Shown: positions 11,210 to 24,560 of the stretch, one piece after another
How positions within the stretch are numbered: position 1 is the first letter of the stretch
Layout of the letters: each line of letters opens with the position of its first letter
Assembly (NCBI GenBank): GCA_012932295.1
Contig: JAAONU010000017.1
Coordinates: 1,550,001 to 1,614,000, forward strand
Direction of reading: 5' to 3'
From: Cyclina sinensis
Taxonomy: Eukaryota > Mollusca > Bivalvia > Venerida > Veneridae
Length of the DNA stretch: 64,000 bases
Notes under the pieces: model-generated
What the model saw: only the letters and a program-made list of their open reading frames with translations
Told to the model about the DNA's origin: nothing
Database searches by the model: none
Made by a program: the position numbers and the translations under genes

Positions 11210-11676
11210 TGAAGCCCCTTGGTTTCTACTGAAAGCAAAGAACCAGCAATCCTTATATTAAAGAAAAGCAGCCTCGTTACAGAGACTGTTTTAAAGAGGT
11301 TGTTCAGTCAGGGCCTTAATTGAGATTAAGGTCCTGCTTCAATGACTTTTCAGCAGTGTTCAGTGACTCAATTTAATTTGGTCTAGCTAATGTAAAACAA
11401 ATAAGGAATCCCTACTACTGTTTTGGTAAATCGCGAATACTAACTACAATTCTGTTTATAATGCAAAAACAAAGTTATTTTGAAGAATAAGCTAGCTTTA
11501 ATCATGTGTTAAATAATAATAACAAATGAATTATACAAAATGAGTTCCTGTGGTCAATATTTCTATACAGATATATACAACCCTTCTTTTATTCTTCAAT
11601 TTCGTTTTCCCGCGTTTTTACAGACGGTGCTCCCAGTCACTATAACTAAATCCTTCTGGTTACACACAACTAAATA

Positions 11677-11750
11677 ACTTCAACTTAAACTTATTACTGC
11701 CAATACTAGGAACGCGCGTGTCAGGAACATTAAAATTATAAAAGATAAAT
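11677..11750 (-). mobile_element. 3' end fragment of a LINE
   Basis: This roughly 75-bp stretch ('acttcaac ... cttattactgcc ... gcgcgtgtcaggaacatt') recurs at 51534-51615, where it lies downstream of a reverse-transcriptase remnant. It is therefore read as an extremely 5'-truncated copy of the same minus-strand LINE. Confidence 0.5.
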
Positions 11751-11759
11751 CGAAAATAT

Positions 11760-13370
11760 TGTTAAAGAAAAGAATTGCATTTACCTTTGATATGCAACAA
11801 TGTATCAAATACATGCAAAATAGTGAAGTTTAAGATTTAATATTAATGGCAACTTCCATTTTTTAAGGTATTTTACTAATGAAAATGGTGACGCAATAAT
11901 GATATTGATACACGTATTTCATGTCTAAAGCACATTTTATCTTTTACCTTTCTTGAAAATGATTTTCGGGGCAGGAGTTTTTGGATAAAGTCTAAGTTCT
12001 TATTTCAAAGATTTATGTTACATATGTTACCGCATGAACAACTTACGAGCATGGCTTTGTTCTACTGATTAATAGTTTCAGTTTTTACACATACATATAT
12101 GCATTTCAATTCTACTGAAAAGCTGTTAACAACGTGAATCAGATATGTCCATTTCCAGCCAGGAGATTTGGCAAACTAAGAGTCAAGAACATTTCGCGAT
12201 TTAAGTTCACGGTTTTCGGTGCTCAGAGTCAGATTTTGTGGTGATATTCTGTCCGTGGTTCAGTATGTAGCAATGTCTAGCGGACCTTAACTAAAATCAC
12301 AATTAGGGTCAATATTGGCTTGTCCAGAGGTCCTTGTTCTTATATAGACTTAACAAGCAAAAATTTCAAAATTTTCTATAAATGATGTTCAAATCATTGC
12401 CCCAGAGTCACTAGTTTTTTTATAGACTTACAAATGAAAAACCTAAAATCGACAAAATATTTTTTATTCAAATAACATGTCTGTTTATTCAATGTTGTCC
12501 CTAAACATCATGTGAACTTGACCTTTACCTCGACTTACTGACCATCTGCTTTAGGTTTGAAGATATAGCATTGAAAAATGAATAAGCAAAAATCATGATA
12601 TCATATGTTTCCTCTTTCTTGTCTTGTCTTGCTTGTTTTACTGACAGGAAGTTTTATATTTTCTTCCGACACTGGTCAATATATATATGTCTGTTTTAAA
12701 GTCCAACTCTTATTAGAGGCTGAAATATTTCAATTATATCTGTCTTTTATATTCTTTTTGAAAGGCTCCATTAAGCAACATTGCATGCAGGATGTTTTCA
12801 TATTGTACACTCAGTTTATTCTCATGTTAAATTATCTCATCTATTCTCCTCTTTTGATTTCTTTTGTTACTAGAAATATGTTGTATGCGGTCTTTTATGT
12901 CAATATTTTTCACTATCTTACTCTGTATTTCTTAACACGATTGTGCAAAACTGTTGTTAAATTACATAACACGCCTTCTTTAAATTACTGGCACTGATAT
13001 CTTTCAATAATGCTCCATTTTAGCAATTAAAACATTAATGTTGAAACTGAATTTACTTGTAAAATTAGCTACTGCATCTTAAACGAAATAATTGAACACA
13101 TATTTGTCTTAAAATATATGCGTTTTTGTTTACAATGCCACCTTTTCTTCAAAGACGCGATGCCAAGCATGATAAACATTTGAAGTACATGATTGTATTT
13201 TAACGAACAACACAAACATTTGATCAATATCCATTTCAATTACTCAGATGTTTATTTTAAGAATGTTTCAAAGTGCAGCAGATGTTGTCTCGAGATATAT
13301 CTTCCTTCATTTGATTGTATAATTAACTGAAACAAACTTCATACTAATTAAAACTTCTCAAAGGCTCATT
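11760..13370. other. No gene seen
   Basis: AT-rich sequence. A 130-codon frame at 12605-12997 is rich in Phe, Leu, Ile and Tyr. It lacks domain signatures and looks like chance in AT-rich DNA. Confidence 0.5.
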
Positions 13371-13373
13371 GTA

Positions 13374-13660
13374 CTTACTTGAGCATAGTTCGATTCGTGA
13401 CTGATTGTAGTGATACAACAAAGTAATAATGATATACAATGTCGAAGATTCGGTTAAAGCTATGCAAAAATGTTTGTATTGCATGATTGTTAGAATGTTT
13501 AACAGAAGTTTAGGAGTGAGACGTAAGTAGTAAATTCAGAATATTAAAAGCTAGATGTAGGAATTATATCCTGCTTTCATGCTTATAGGTGCCGGATAAA
13601 GCCCTGCCGGAAAAACTTATCTATCTCCAGTCAGTGCGTCACGTGATCAAGTAACGCGTA
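13374..13660 (-). promoter_or_regulatory. Candidate upstream first exon/promoter of the kelch gene
   Basis: A palindromic E-box GTCACGTGAT (13638-13647) lies in a small CpG-containing patch. About 260 bp downstream on the minus strand is a consensus-like donor CAAGTAAGTAC near 13373-13383. The kelch ATG is preceded by a pyrimidine tract and AG. A non-coding first exon here, spliced over the transposon cluster, would explain the absence of an obvious promoter next to the ATG. This is inference only. Confidence 0.2.
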
Positions 13661-14078
13661 GGAATACAACTGTGATAAATATAAATAATTCAAGTAATTT
13701 AAAATGTTAATTATTGATCAGATTTTTTGTCTAAAATCTACACAATTCGTTAAAAATTATTTTGTGGAATTAAAATCGTGAAAATGTTGAAAAAAATCTT
13801 TGATTTTTTGTGAATTTCAGGACTTTTTTCTGTGGCAGAACAGAACATACGTCGGAGAGAGCGGTAATGCGGCTAACCTGAAAGCTCGTGTAAATCATAT
13901 TAGATAAAATAATATCAGTTAGAGGGAGAGGACACTCATAAGCTTTAAGCTTTATAGCTTTCTGCCCAATCCCAAAATGTATTTTGTAAATATTGTTCAC
14001 ATGTTAAATGTTATGTTGAATAAATATGTTTAAACCAACAGTTAGATACATTAAATCGAGCTTAAAGCAGGATAAATC

Positions 14079-14197
14079 GAATACATGGTTTGTGCATAGA
14101 CAGTGGCTTATCCGGTTCTCTGCGAAAGCGAATCTTGTCTCACTAAAGCTCACCAAGATACGCTTTTACGCTCCATCTCGGCACAAACCATGTATTC
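14079..14197. repeat. Short foldback element
   Basis: GAATACATGGTTTGTGC (14079-14095) is exactly inverted at 14181-14197, with 85 bp between. It resembles a tiny MITE; no target duplication is evident. Confidence 0.65.
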
Positions 14198-14218
14198 TCT
14201 ATAATCATAAGAATATTT

Positions 14219-14373
14219 GCAATATGTGGTGTTATTTATATAAAGACCTGCAATAAATGGTGTTATTCATATAAATATTTGTAATAGATGACGTTATTCA
14301 TATAAAGATCTGCAACAGATAGTGCTATTCATATAATCACTTGCAATTTATGATAATATTTTTATAAATATTT
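14219..14373. repeat. 31-bp tandem repeat, five copies
   Basis: The unit 'gcaataaatggtgttattca' plus 'tataaatattt' repeats five times with moderate divergence, starting 22 bp after the foldback element. Confidence 0.7.
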
Positions 14374-14379
14374 GCAAAG

Positions 14380-16104
14380 GGACGTTATTTTGCGCTGCAG
14401 TTGATTTGTTTCCGTTTGCAGTTTGGAAACTAGATTCTAAACACACATAACATATCATATTCACTGTAAAAAGTTCAGAAGCTGTAAGCAATGATTTAAC
14501 TTTTTTTATAGGAAAAAACAGAAAAAAAACAGAAAAAAAAAACAACAGAAAATAATAAACTTAAAAATTGCTGAAGCATTCCATACAGATATCTAATATT
14601 TATTCGTGTTTTAATTATTTTCTAATGAATACTAATTCAATGTTTAATTCGCATGCATTGCCTGCTGTTTATTTCCTATATATATAACGTTTTCTCAATG
14701 TCCTAAACATTCAATTTACTGCTTGATTGTTTTGATTCCCAGCCTCGAAATAAACCTATTTATTAGACGAAGGACATGCAATTCAGAAATGCTTTTATTC
14801 AAGTACATGTATCTGTTTTATAAAATTCACTGTTTTCTTTTTCTGATGCAGCTATCGAGCACAATTCTCTACTACCCAATGAAAGACGTCATTGCTATGT
14901 GTATTAGTACTAAACATTACCGCAAATAGTGATCAAATATGAAATAAGAATGTATGTCACTACCTCACATCTTAGGTACGCAGTCTCTAATTTTAGCTTT
15001 CCATTGTACTTATTTGTGATAAGTCAAGAAAGGGTATTATCTTGCTTCATAAAAGAGACATATATTTTTTATCAGTTAAAAGTGACAGGTGGTTAAAACA
15101 TTTCATTCTGCTTATAAAGAATAAAGGACCACAAATAAATTTGTCAAGACCAGAAACAGACTCAATATATAAAGTATCATAAAAGATAATACTCATTAGT
15201 TCCGGAGAAAAAAGGATAACTTTATACACTGAATAATCAGATTTCTTCAATGTAGATCGGTCGGCAAATAACAATCCCTAAAGTATTGCTCTGAACTGTA
15301 TGTTTATATATTAAAATGAGGCAAGGTGTCTTAGAATATATGGTTACTACAAAAGAGCTTCAGTGGTTTGAGAAAAAATAAACAAGTCACACAAAACTTT
15401 TTCCCTTACATTGACACTATATACTTTAACAAGTTTAGAAAACAATGGTCTGTACCGAACTTCTCTCCCCCCTCACACTCTTAGTTTATCAAGATTATCA
15501 AATTCTTCCTCTACTAACGTTGTTTAATATTTTTACTTGTATTTTAACCTTATACCTAGCCATTAGACGACTGCATTGACCCTGTTGGGAATGTTTTTGT
15601 GTATCCAAGTTCGATCTGTTAACACGTTACAACATCACCATCATCAACAACAACTGTAGCTTGCCTCTAATGGAGAACAAACACGAACGGCTTTATAAAA
15701 TGCTACTTAACAGTACGCCTGTTTAAGAAATACAAACCCTTTTCAAAATGTTATCATGAATACAGATAAGATATGTGTTTACAATACTACGAACAATCTT
15801 CACCAATTTTCCAGGCTGTGTTATCAATTCCTACATTAAAAAATATTTAAATTACCACGGTAGTTATCAAAGTAGGAAACTTAAACTGTTCTTGACATTT
15901 GCATCCCAAGTATAAAAAAACTACATTATTAAATATTACATTGTAAAAATGTAAGACTATTATTATATTTTATTTATATTTTTTAATAACTTCCTAAAAT
16001 ATGGATTCAGTTTTGTATGTACTTAAAACATAAAATTCAAATTAACTTGGAAGTATCTTAAATCATGGCACAATTACAGTTCGCTAACTGAGGGAGGCTG
16101 ACCA

Positions 16105-16105
<1 letters not shown>
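14380..16105. other. No gene seen
   Basis: AT-rich unique-looking sequence with poly-A and poly-T runs near 14501-14545. The short frames on either strand have no recognisable domain. Confidence 0.5.
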
Positions 16106-16147
<42 letters not shown>

Positions 16148-16148
16148 T
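16106..16148. repeat. AC/AT microsatellite
   Basis: A run of about 15 AC dinucleotides followed by about six AT dinucleotides. Confidence 0.95.
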
Positions 16149-16680
16149 CCAATTCAATTTAGAAATCTAAATATTTGAAATAGTTAACACCACAAAGTTT
16201 GATTTATATATATATGAAAAAATAAAAGCATCACATGGGTTTTTGAATATGTAATTGCCAACCGGTTTCTTTTATCATCAGGGCAATAATATATACACAT
16301 AAGGCGTGTTAAGTACCAACATATGGCAGCTTTAAGAGCACTAAAAATGAATATATGTTAAACATAATATTATAAATGTTGATATCATCAAATTATCCAG
16401 CTGTTGTGAACGGAAACCCAATTAACGTCTAAATGCTTATATAACCGATCATCTGTTTTTATACCTCGTTAACATATTGTAAGAAACATAACTGACTGAT
16501 ATAACATAAAACTTAATAGGTTTCATATTTGTTTGAGTACTTACAACACGCTAGGTTCGGTTTATAGTACTTTTATATACAATATGTTTGATATTACCAA
16601 TTCCAATTCAATTTAGAAATCTAAATATTTGAAATTGTTAACACCACAAAGTTTGATTTATATAGATGAAGAAATAAAAG
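16147..16680. repeat. Pair of 83-bp direct repeats
   Basis: 'attccaattcaatttagaaa' and the next 60 bases at 16147-16230 recur at 16598-16680 with few changes (for example 'gaaatagtt' against 'gaaattgtt'). The intervening 370 bp is unique-looking. The first copy abuts the AC/AT microsatellite. Confidence 0.75.
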
Positions 16681-17167
16681 TTAAATTGAATAGATACGTG
16701 AGCACGTGAAAACCACAGGTTATAGACATAATAATGGTATAAATAGTAAGAAAGAATCCTTTCAGTATTTAGTATTACTGTTTAAATAAAAAATCATTTT
16801 ATCATTTTAAGTGTACTAAACATTCTTAGAAGGCTTAAGGAGTTGCGTTTATAGGGTGTGACTATGCAATAGGCAAAAAATAATTGATTTTCTATCAGAC
16901 AATTAATGTGAATTTGAAAAAAGGTGAATTCAATTTTACATGTTTTTAAAGTTATTGATATGTAACATTTGACATTCTCCTGTAGCATCACATTTATGTA
17001 ACAATATTTCAACGTACCCTCAACATGGTAAAACTATAAATACAATGCGTCTACAGTTCATTTGTCCCTTTCCTCTAATTCAAGTTGCTTGCGGAGAGAT
17101 TGTTTAATAAATCGGTTGGACACCCAGGAACACTTGTAAGGTTGAGTGACCGCAGGGATATGACCCA

Positions 17168-17645
17168 GAAGAAGTTGAAACTGGCGTAATGGCATACATA
17201 GCATTCAAGAAGTTGAAACTGGCCTAATGGCATACATAGCATTCAAGAAGTTGAAACTGGCCTAATGGCATACATAGCATTCAAGAAGTTGAAACTGGCC
17301 TAATGGCATACATAGCATTCAAGAAGTTGAAACTGGCCTAATGGCATACATAGCATTCAAGAAGTTGAAACTGGCGTAATGGTATACATAGCATTCAAGA
17401 AGTTGAAACTGGCCTAATGGCATACATAGCATTCAAGAAGTTGAAACTGGCCTAATGGCATACATAGCATTCAAGAAGTTGAAATTGGCCTAATGGCATA
17501 CATAGCATTCAAGAAGTTGAAACTGGCCTAATGGCATACATAGCATTCAAGAAGTTGAAACTGGCGTAATGGCATACATAGCATTCAAGAAGTTGAAACT
17601 GGCCTAATGGCATACATAGCATTCAAGAAGTTGAAACTGGCGTAA
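17168..17645. repeat. 38-bp minisatellite, 12.5 copies
   Basis: Unit 'aagaagttgaaactggcc' plus 'taatggcatacatagcattc'. 'gttgaaa' begins at 17174 and every 38 bp to 17630. Copies are almost identical. The variant 'ggcgt' in place of 'ggcct' occurs in copies 1, 6, 11 and 13, a spacing of five units over the main array. Confidence 0.95.
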
Positions 17646-17649
17646 ACTC

Positions 17650-20630
17650 CAATATTGACAAAAAACAAATTTACATTATTTATAAAATTCAGTCAAATAT
17701 TGTAAGAAAAAGCTCCAGGCTTTAAGCTTTGATCGTGACCAAATAAATAACAATCATTTTCCTTTTCTAAATTACTACTTCAAATTATTATGAATTGGTT
17801 ATACATAATATTGAATGATTTGAAAAAGATAAAGTCAATTTACTGATCGAATAACTTTAACAGAAGTGCTGTACCATTCTTATCGAAAGCAAAAAGAACA
17901 GAAACTATTAAAAGTGGATTTGACAATTTGAGCATGTTTCACATTTAAATGATATATATAATTTATGTTATTTCATTTTAATAAATGGATTTATTCTCAT
18001 GCTTCTGATTATTAAGTCAAATAAAAATGCCAGGAAAGCCTGAATTCTGCTTTATTTTATAATGATCGTCGAGAAAATAGCATTGAGGTGTATTTAACGA
18101 CACTGTAGTAAATAGCATACCGGAAAGCCCTAACTTTTGATGTAGAGATTAACATCTGAAGACGCCACAGGTGTATAAGCAGCAAAACATAGAAAAGAAA
18201 ACTGTTTGAAAAAAAACAGTAACAAAAAAAAAACAAAAAAACAAAAGCAGACAGAAACCTTTGTCAACACTTAAATGTAAAACAATATGGAAAAGTCATA
18301 CACCAGGAAAATGAAACGGAAGCTGATGCCATCTGAATCCATAGTGAAATAATGTTGACAAAGACGAAAGCGATCCAGGAAGAAAAATATATGACAATAG
18401 GAAATATAGTCATGGCTTTCTGATGAAGGTGATATTTTTTTCAAACTAAGATATAGGAATGACTCGTTACAATTAGCCAACCATTCCAGCTTGCCATTAT
18501 TAAACAATTATTTTCTAAAGCATCGAACGAATATTACTGAATGTTGCACAAAGTATTTAATTTATTGCAAACATATATTCTGATTTGTAGTAAAAGTAAA
18601 AAAGTAAAAGTTTGTATGGTCATTGAAGTAAACATTAGCTAATGACTGATGATTTTTGGAAGTTATTATCTCTTTTTTTTAAAGATTGAACAAAAATATT
18701 AAAACTACTAAATACATATTTCTTTCACATGAAACAAATAACTTGGCTTTACAGTAAATATTTCAAAGATTGAATAAATGTTTAAGAATTAACAATGAAT
18801 ATATTACAGCACTACATAGAGTATATTAAAAACTTTCATCACATTGGACAAATATTGCAGATCTGTTTTACAAAACAATTTTAAGATATAATATTGCAAC
18901 AAATTACACACCATAGTCTGGGCTAAGTGATACAGCAAAATAAATAACTGCATACGATTTCAGTATGTCAGTTGATTATATTTATGTCATTGCCTGGTAT
19001 CAACAGAAGGATAATGAACAAAAGTTATTGTTACATACGCATAATGAATTGCATCTGATTGCTTTCTTAAGATTTACAATAAAATTCTAGGTAAAAATAT
19101 ATGATATATATGATATTAGTACGTGGATTTGCCTTATCGATCAATCATTATATGATGTTATTTATACGTTTTTTGTGAGGGGGTGCGCATTGTATAATAT
19201 TAGTTTTTTGACCTTGTAAGTCTATAGAGTAGACTAGATTTTAAAAGGTAAATTATTTATACATGTAAAACACCAAACACTCTTTAATATAGTCTTTTAG
19301 TGTTTACATCTGTTAGAATCTCATATACAGTCTTAAAAAATTAATATGGAACGCCTCAGTACACCCCCGGATGCATATGACTACTATTCACATGAAGGTT
19401 TGTATTAATGTTTTAGCAGGGAATTTGAAGATTAGGTTATGATTTCTTTTATATTTCATAGTTTCCATTGAATTATTGCCAACAAACATACATGATGCGT
19501 ATGCAATCCTGGGGTCATCACATTTTTATTACCCTGTCACGTATGTGTGAAATAACGATAGGGGAATTTGTTTCACATATTGTCGTATCTTAGATAAATT
19601 TAGACGCCTTCCTGGAATTGTTTAATGATGACTTTTCCATTATGTTACCTTTTACTTACATCATTAATTTTGTGGAGTATAAAGATTTAGTAACAGGTCT
19701 TAGCTATTATATATGTCTAATGAGGAAAATATTCAGTAAGTTTCGTTTGTGAAAATTGCATTTATCTTTTATTTCCTATTAAGCAGAGGAAGTCCATAGT
19801 TTCATCCTGAATAAGGATGTCCGTTTCATTTTCCGCTTGTTTGTTCGTATCAGAAAAACATAACTGTACGAAATACGGACCAATAATGTCAAACTCTAAA
19901 TATCAAACTAATTAAGATGATAGGAATGTAGTACTTTTTATTTAATAATGTTCCAAGTTCTACTCTATACTAACGAGCTTCTTGTTTGAAAATAGTTAGC
20001 ATTCAGGTGACGATCTTCCCTCTAAAGTTTATAGCGATATATTGTCCCCACTTACATAAATAAGAATAAATCAATGAGTTATAAGGATAAAGTAATGACA
20101 AATTCAATGGCGGGTTTTGCTGAATGTTTTTCATTCTTTCGCAATAAAAAAATTGTGTGTTTTATAATGCTATAAAATAAACATCAACCAATTTAGAAAC
20201 ATTTTATAGTACTTATGGAATATTAACCAAGCGAGTTAACCTAGATGGTCAGGACAGTCCTAAATTATTCACCTGAGTATAACTGCTGAAACGGCAATTG
20301 CAGGATATGGATTTCTTATAACAGCGAAAGAGCTTGAAAATGTTGCAAGACAATATCAAAGCTTTAGGCTAACTGATTTATGAAAAGGCTTTAAAAGGTT
20401 TACAAATGCCTGCTATTTCCTTTGAATTTTTATATTAAACACGTGAACCCTGGTTGGGGAAAAACTGATAGCAAGAAAAAAATAATTTGAACAATCTTGT
20501 TAGTGTTTTTATAAGACAATACTACAAACTAAATTTAAGAAATATAAATTTTATGGTTTCTGCCAAGAATATCTTTAAAGACCCCGTCTGCACGAGTCTG
20601 TGTAAAACAACAATAAACTTACAATAACAA
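17650..20630. other. No gene seen
   Basis: About 3 kb of AT-rich sequence. No exon-like frame with flanking splice signals and a recognisable domain was found on either strand. An A-rich patch lies near 18210-18245. Confidence 0.5.
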
Positions 20631-20631
20631 A

Positions 20632-20665
20632 AGCTCACCTTGAGCACATTGTGCTATGGTGAGCT
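20632..20665. repeat. Short hairpin, end of a dispersed repeat
   Basis: AGCTCACC..GAGCAC/GTGCT..GGTGAGCT forms a stem of about 15 bp with a 3-base loop. It is similar in style to the AGGTGAGC termini of the element at 45800-46128. Confidence 0.5.
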
Positions 20666-20739
20666 GAAACAGCTTTTAAACAAACTCTTATAGTCATATA
20701 TAAATACAGAATAATACTTAGTTAGTGAAGGTATTGAGT

Positions 20740-21125
20740 TACTAAGTCGTGGGAACAAGATAAAAAAGAGAAGTGCAATTTTGAAAAAAATTGCATTAAA
20801 TAAGTATCGAAATATCTTGCTATTTCGTTCCCAAGACATAGTTATCTCGTTCCAACGACATAGCGAACTCATTCCCGGGAGTAAGTAAGTCGTTCCCTCG
20901 AGCTAGCTAGCATGTACTACTCTTTTTTATTGCACTATTCTTGTTTTCCTAACACTTTTTTTTCTTAAACTGCGCTACTCTTTTTTTGCAAATGCATTTT
21001 TAAAAAGAAATGCACTCCTCTTTTTTTATCTCGTTACCACGACGTTAGCTCATTCGCTCGACTAAGTAGCACGTGGGAACTAGAAAGAAAGAGAAGTGCA
21101 GTTGAAAAAAAGACTAGTGCATGTC
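20740..21125. repeat. Complex repeat with inverted and direct modules
   Basis: 'gtcgtgggaacaagataaaa' with 'aagagaagtgcaatt' (20747-20785) is inverted at about 21008-21045 ('aaatgcactcctctttttttatctcgttaccacgac') and repeated direct near 21070-21120. Short 'tctcgttcc..acgaca' modules lie between. No coding frame. Confidence 0.55.
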
Positions 21126-21129
21126 ACAT

Positions 21130-22590
21130 CTGTGCATCGTTCTGGCGTAACGAATTTTCTTTGTAAATCATGCTACAGACAATTCCAGTAAACAACTGAA
21201 ACAAAATATTATAGTTAAGTCAACGGGAAAAGAATAAAACAAACGCCAGTCTGTGAAACATTCTAACGTTCAAAACAAGGTGAATACTTGTGTTTCTTCC
21301 GCAAGTATATGCAGGTGATATGCAAACTGGTTATTATACACAATGCATCAGGTGTTGGTCATGGCGCCAGATTGTTTACGCTAATAAATTATTCTATCAT
21401 AATAAAACGTAAATTGCATATTACTTTATGATTTTGGTCTAAGTGAATTGCTAATTATTCATAAATAGATAATATTAACATGAAAAGCGTAACACATCAA
21501 CAGAATTACAAAGTACTGCGTTCTTACTTCAAAGCTCATTTTACAGGTTGGTGCTGTTAACATTATTTGATAAATCCTTAGATAACTAAGAAAAGCAAAT
21601 GTTTAAAACGAAAGAAATGGTTTCACAGAAAAAAGTAATATAAAACTAAAGGGATGGGTTGATAGACCATGTGTGTTCTTACTTCAACACCCAATCAGGA
21701 GTGTTTCCACTGCCTTACACAGACCACTTCCTGACCTGGATAGTGCTTAAACAGTGAACGTCTTCATATAGGTAAACACAGTTAATATATATTTTGTTAA
21801 TCTGAACATAGTTTTCTTTATTTATTATGAAGTTCTTCAAGTTAAGGTTGTTTACTTTACAAAGAGTATTCATAGATTCATTGTTCACAAGATACAAATG
21901 TCAACAATAGATTTATAATGTCTTACCTAATTATTAATGTGCAGTTTACAGCCAAGATGATATTTAAAAACACCATAAAACTAAACCTATGTCACCTTAT
22001 TGTCATACTTAAAGCTTTCGTACAATCCAATATGTCAACTTAAATGCTGGCGGCGGGGAATAAAGCAGTGCTCTAGGCCGCCTTGTTAGCATTACATAGT
22101 GAAAGCAGGCAAACAGACAAAACACAAGCAGTATATTACCAGTTAATTCTAGGACGAGTTCCTTTAACTGTATAATCTTCTCAATGTTCTTCTCAATGTG
22201 AGGTTTTATCAGTAACAGAGGTATGTTGTTACTGTACAGAAAATATCGTTGTATCCAAAATAATATATATATATTGACAATCTATAACTTTTTACTCACT
22301 CAACAATTAAAGTACTTACATCAACTATTTATATTTTTGTGTGAGCTAAAATGTATTTCTTTACATACAATAGGACCTCAAAAATAATTATTTCATTCAA
22401 TGTTATTCTTTACTGTAATAGTTCCATCCTTATCTGTAGATGAGGTCATTCGACAATAAATAGATTAGTAACATAGGTGATAGTTTAAGTCTTGACATTC
22501 TTTTATGGACATTTCTGTTTTTTTCAAACATTTCTCCATCTTTACTGGATAGCTCCCATGTATGACTTAAGTCAAATAAACGTTAAGATG
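21130..22590. other. No gene seen
   Basis: AT-rich. An imperfect GC-rich inverted repeat 'ggcggc..gccgcc' lies near 22048-22083, and a C homopolymer begins at about 22598. Confidence 0.45.
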
Positions 22591-22714
22591 AATTGCACCC
22601 CCCCCCCCTCTGAAAGACAATGATAGACAGCGTGATCTCTCAGAGGCATCTTGTCTGCATGAAAAATAATGTTCTGTTAGATAGCATAGCTCGTAATCAA
22701 CACAAAACAGAAAT

Positions 22715-23755
22715 ATTTCAACGTTGCTGCTATTAAACCCAAGAGCATTGCTAGAATAAACAATACATTAATATAATTTTGTATATTTTCCCTGCTAATC
22801 TGAGTCCAAAGACCCCCCCCCCCCACCGAAAATAAAATGTTCCAATAACATGAAACAGTAATGCTTTTTGTCTGATTCACGTAGAAGCTTATAAATGCTA
22901 ACTGCATTCATTGTGAATTCAAATTTGGTATTGAAATAAAAGATAAACCTTTTAGAAAATATGCCGAGAAATTCAAATAAGGAGGAGCTCTTAAGGTTCC
23001 TGTAATATTTGTGTAACAACAAATTTCTAAATGGGCTCAATGTATATATGGTGTTGTATACGGTAGTTCTTAACCAATCAGATGAAAGATCTATTTGAAA
23101 TGGTATAGATGTATTAATACATGTATTTATAACTTACAGTATTATAATAAATTAAAATTCAGACTGAGGTAATCATAAGAGATATTTTACCGTATTCAAA
23201 CCTTAGGGCGAGTAAAACTTGTTAATCAATATATAGATATCAGGTGCTTTGAAACACATGCTTTTAAGAGTTCCATACGCCAACCTGAATGAAGTAAGGG
23301 TCGGCAAAATACATAGAGATAAAAACATCCCAGGTGCCGGAAATTCGACACAGAACGCATTGTTTAAGTCCTAACTTTCGTTAAGAGAGAAACAGAATAA
23401 AGTTGTAAGAGGTTAAAATAAATGTAAAGGATAAAGACTGTCACTGGATGATTCTCTCTGGGTAAAATTTTTGTTATGTTCTAGTCCATAAAGTATAACC
23501 TGATAACCTCATATAAGACTCCAAGGTGACTACTCAGCAGTAAACAGCTTCCGGAAATGGAAATGTCAGGCTGTAACGTCGAAATGTGATTGGTGTTGTC
23601 ATTAAAGGTTCTGCAATGATGATTAGGTGTAATCTACGGGTAAGATACTTTTTCTCGGACAAACAGTTTAGTGAAGTCATGTATTAAAGTATATTTAAGT
23701 ACTTGCTCTTTTGAAAAGTATATACACTGTTAAAGTTTGACTGATACAACTCACT
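22715..23755. repeat. Old tandem duplication, copy A
   Basis: It shares ordered blocks with 23775-24560: 'gacgttgctgc.attaaac', 'agcttataaatgctaactg', 'aaaacatcccaggtgc', 'attaaaggttctgc' and 'acaaacagtttagt'. The blocks are collinear with many substitutions and indels between them. Copy A has a C run at about 22814-22826. No conserved frame across the copies. Confidence 0.7.
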
Positions 23756-23774
23756 CATTCCTTTTCGATATTCG

Positions 23775-24560
23775 TGAAGTTCGACGTTGCTGCCATTAAA
23801 CGCTAGATCATTATTTGCATAAACAGCACAGCTGTATATTCTCTTTGCTTATTAGAGTCCTAAAGAAATTACCAAAAAAATTGTTCCAGTAGCATGTAAC
23901 AGAAATGCTTGTTGCTGATTTACATATAAGCTTATAAATGCTAACTGCATTCACTGTAAATCCCGTTTTGGTTAGACATTGAAATAAACGATAAGTATTT
24001 TAGCTAAATCTTCGTTCAAAGTTCAATGAAGAACAAATTCTGTAATATTAATGTGATGAAAACTGTCAATATGGTCTTTTCGGAGGTTCTTAATGAGGTT
24101 CAGATGTCGTCAGAATAATTTGTGGTGAAATACATAGAGGTAAAAACATCCCAGGTGCTTGGGATTTGACACAGGACGAAGATATTGTTCATGTCCTGAC
24201 ATTCATTGTGGCAAGAAAAAAGAACAAAATTGTATCAGGTTAAACTTACAGAAGGTAACAGAATCGCTGAATGATTCTCACTGGGTTTCAGTTGTGTGGT
24301 GTTCTAGTCCATATAAGTATGACCTCCTTTTCGACTCCAAGGTAACAACTCAACCGTAGATTGATTCCAGATATGAAAATATCTCATTGTAACGTCAAAA
24401 TGTGATTTTTGTTGTCATTAAAGGTTCTGCTAAGGTACTTAAGTGAAATAGATATTTCCTCCAAGACAAACAGTTTAGTAAAGTCATATATTTTTTTATA
24501 TTTAAGTACTGGTCTTTTGAAAAAGTTAACACACTGTTAAAGTTTGATTGATAAAACTCA
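23775..24560. repeat. Old tandem duplication, copy B
   Basis: Collinear diverged copy of 22715-23755, about 250 bp shorter. A 66-codon frame at 24159 is not open in copy A, which argues against coding. Confidence 0.7.

Noticed and set aside
12605..12997. 130-codon plus-strand frame with a signal-peptide-like start
   Set aside because: Composition is that of AT-rich DNA (Phe, Leu, Ile, Tyr), with no domain, no splice context and no conserved partner.
17168..17645. CRISPR-like array
   Set aside because: Units are contiguous with no variable spacers. It is a eukaryotic minisatellite.
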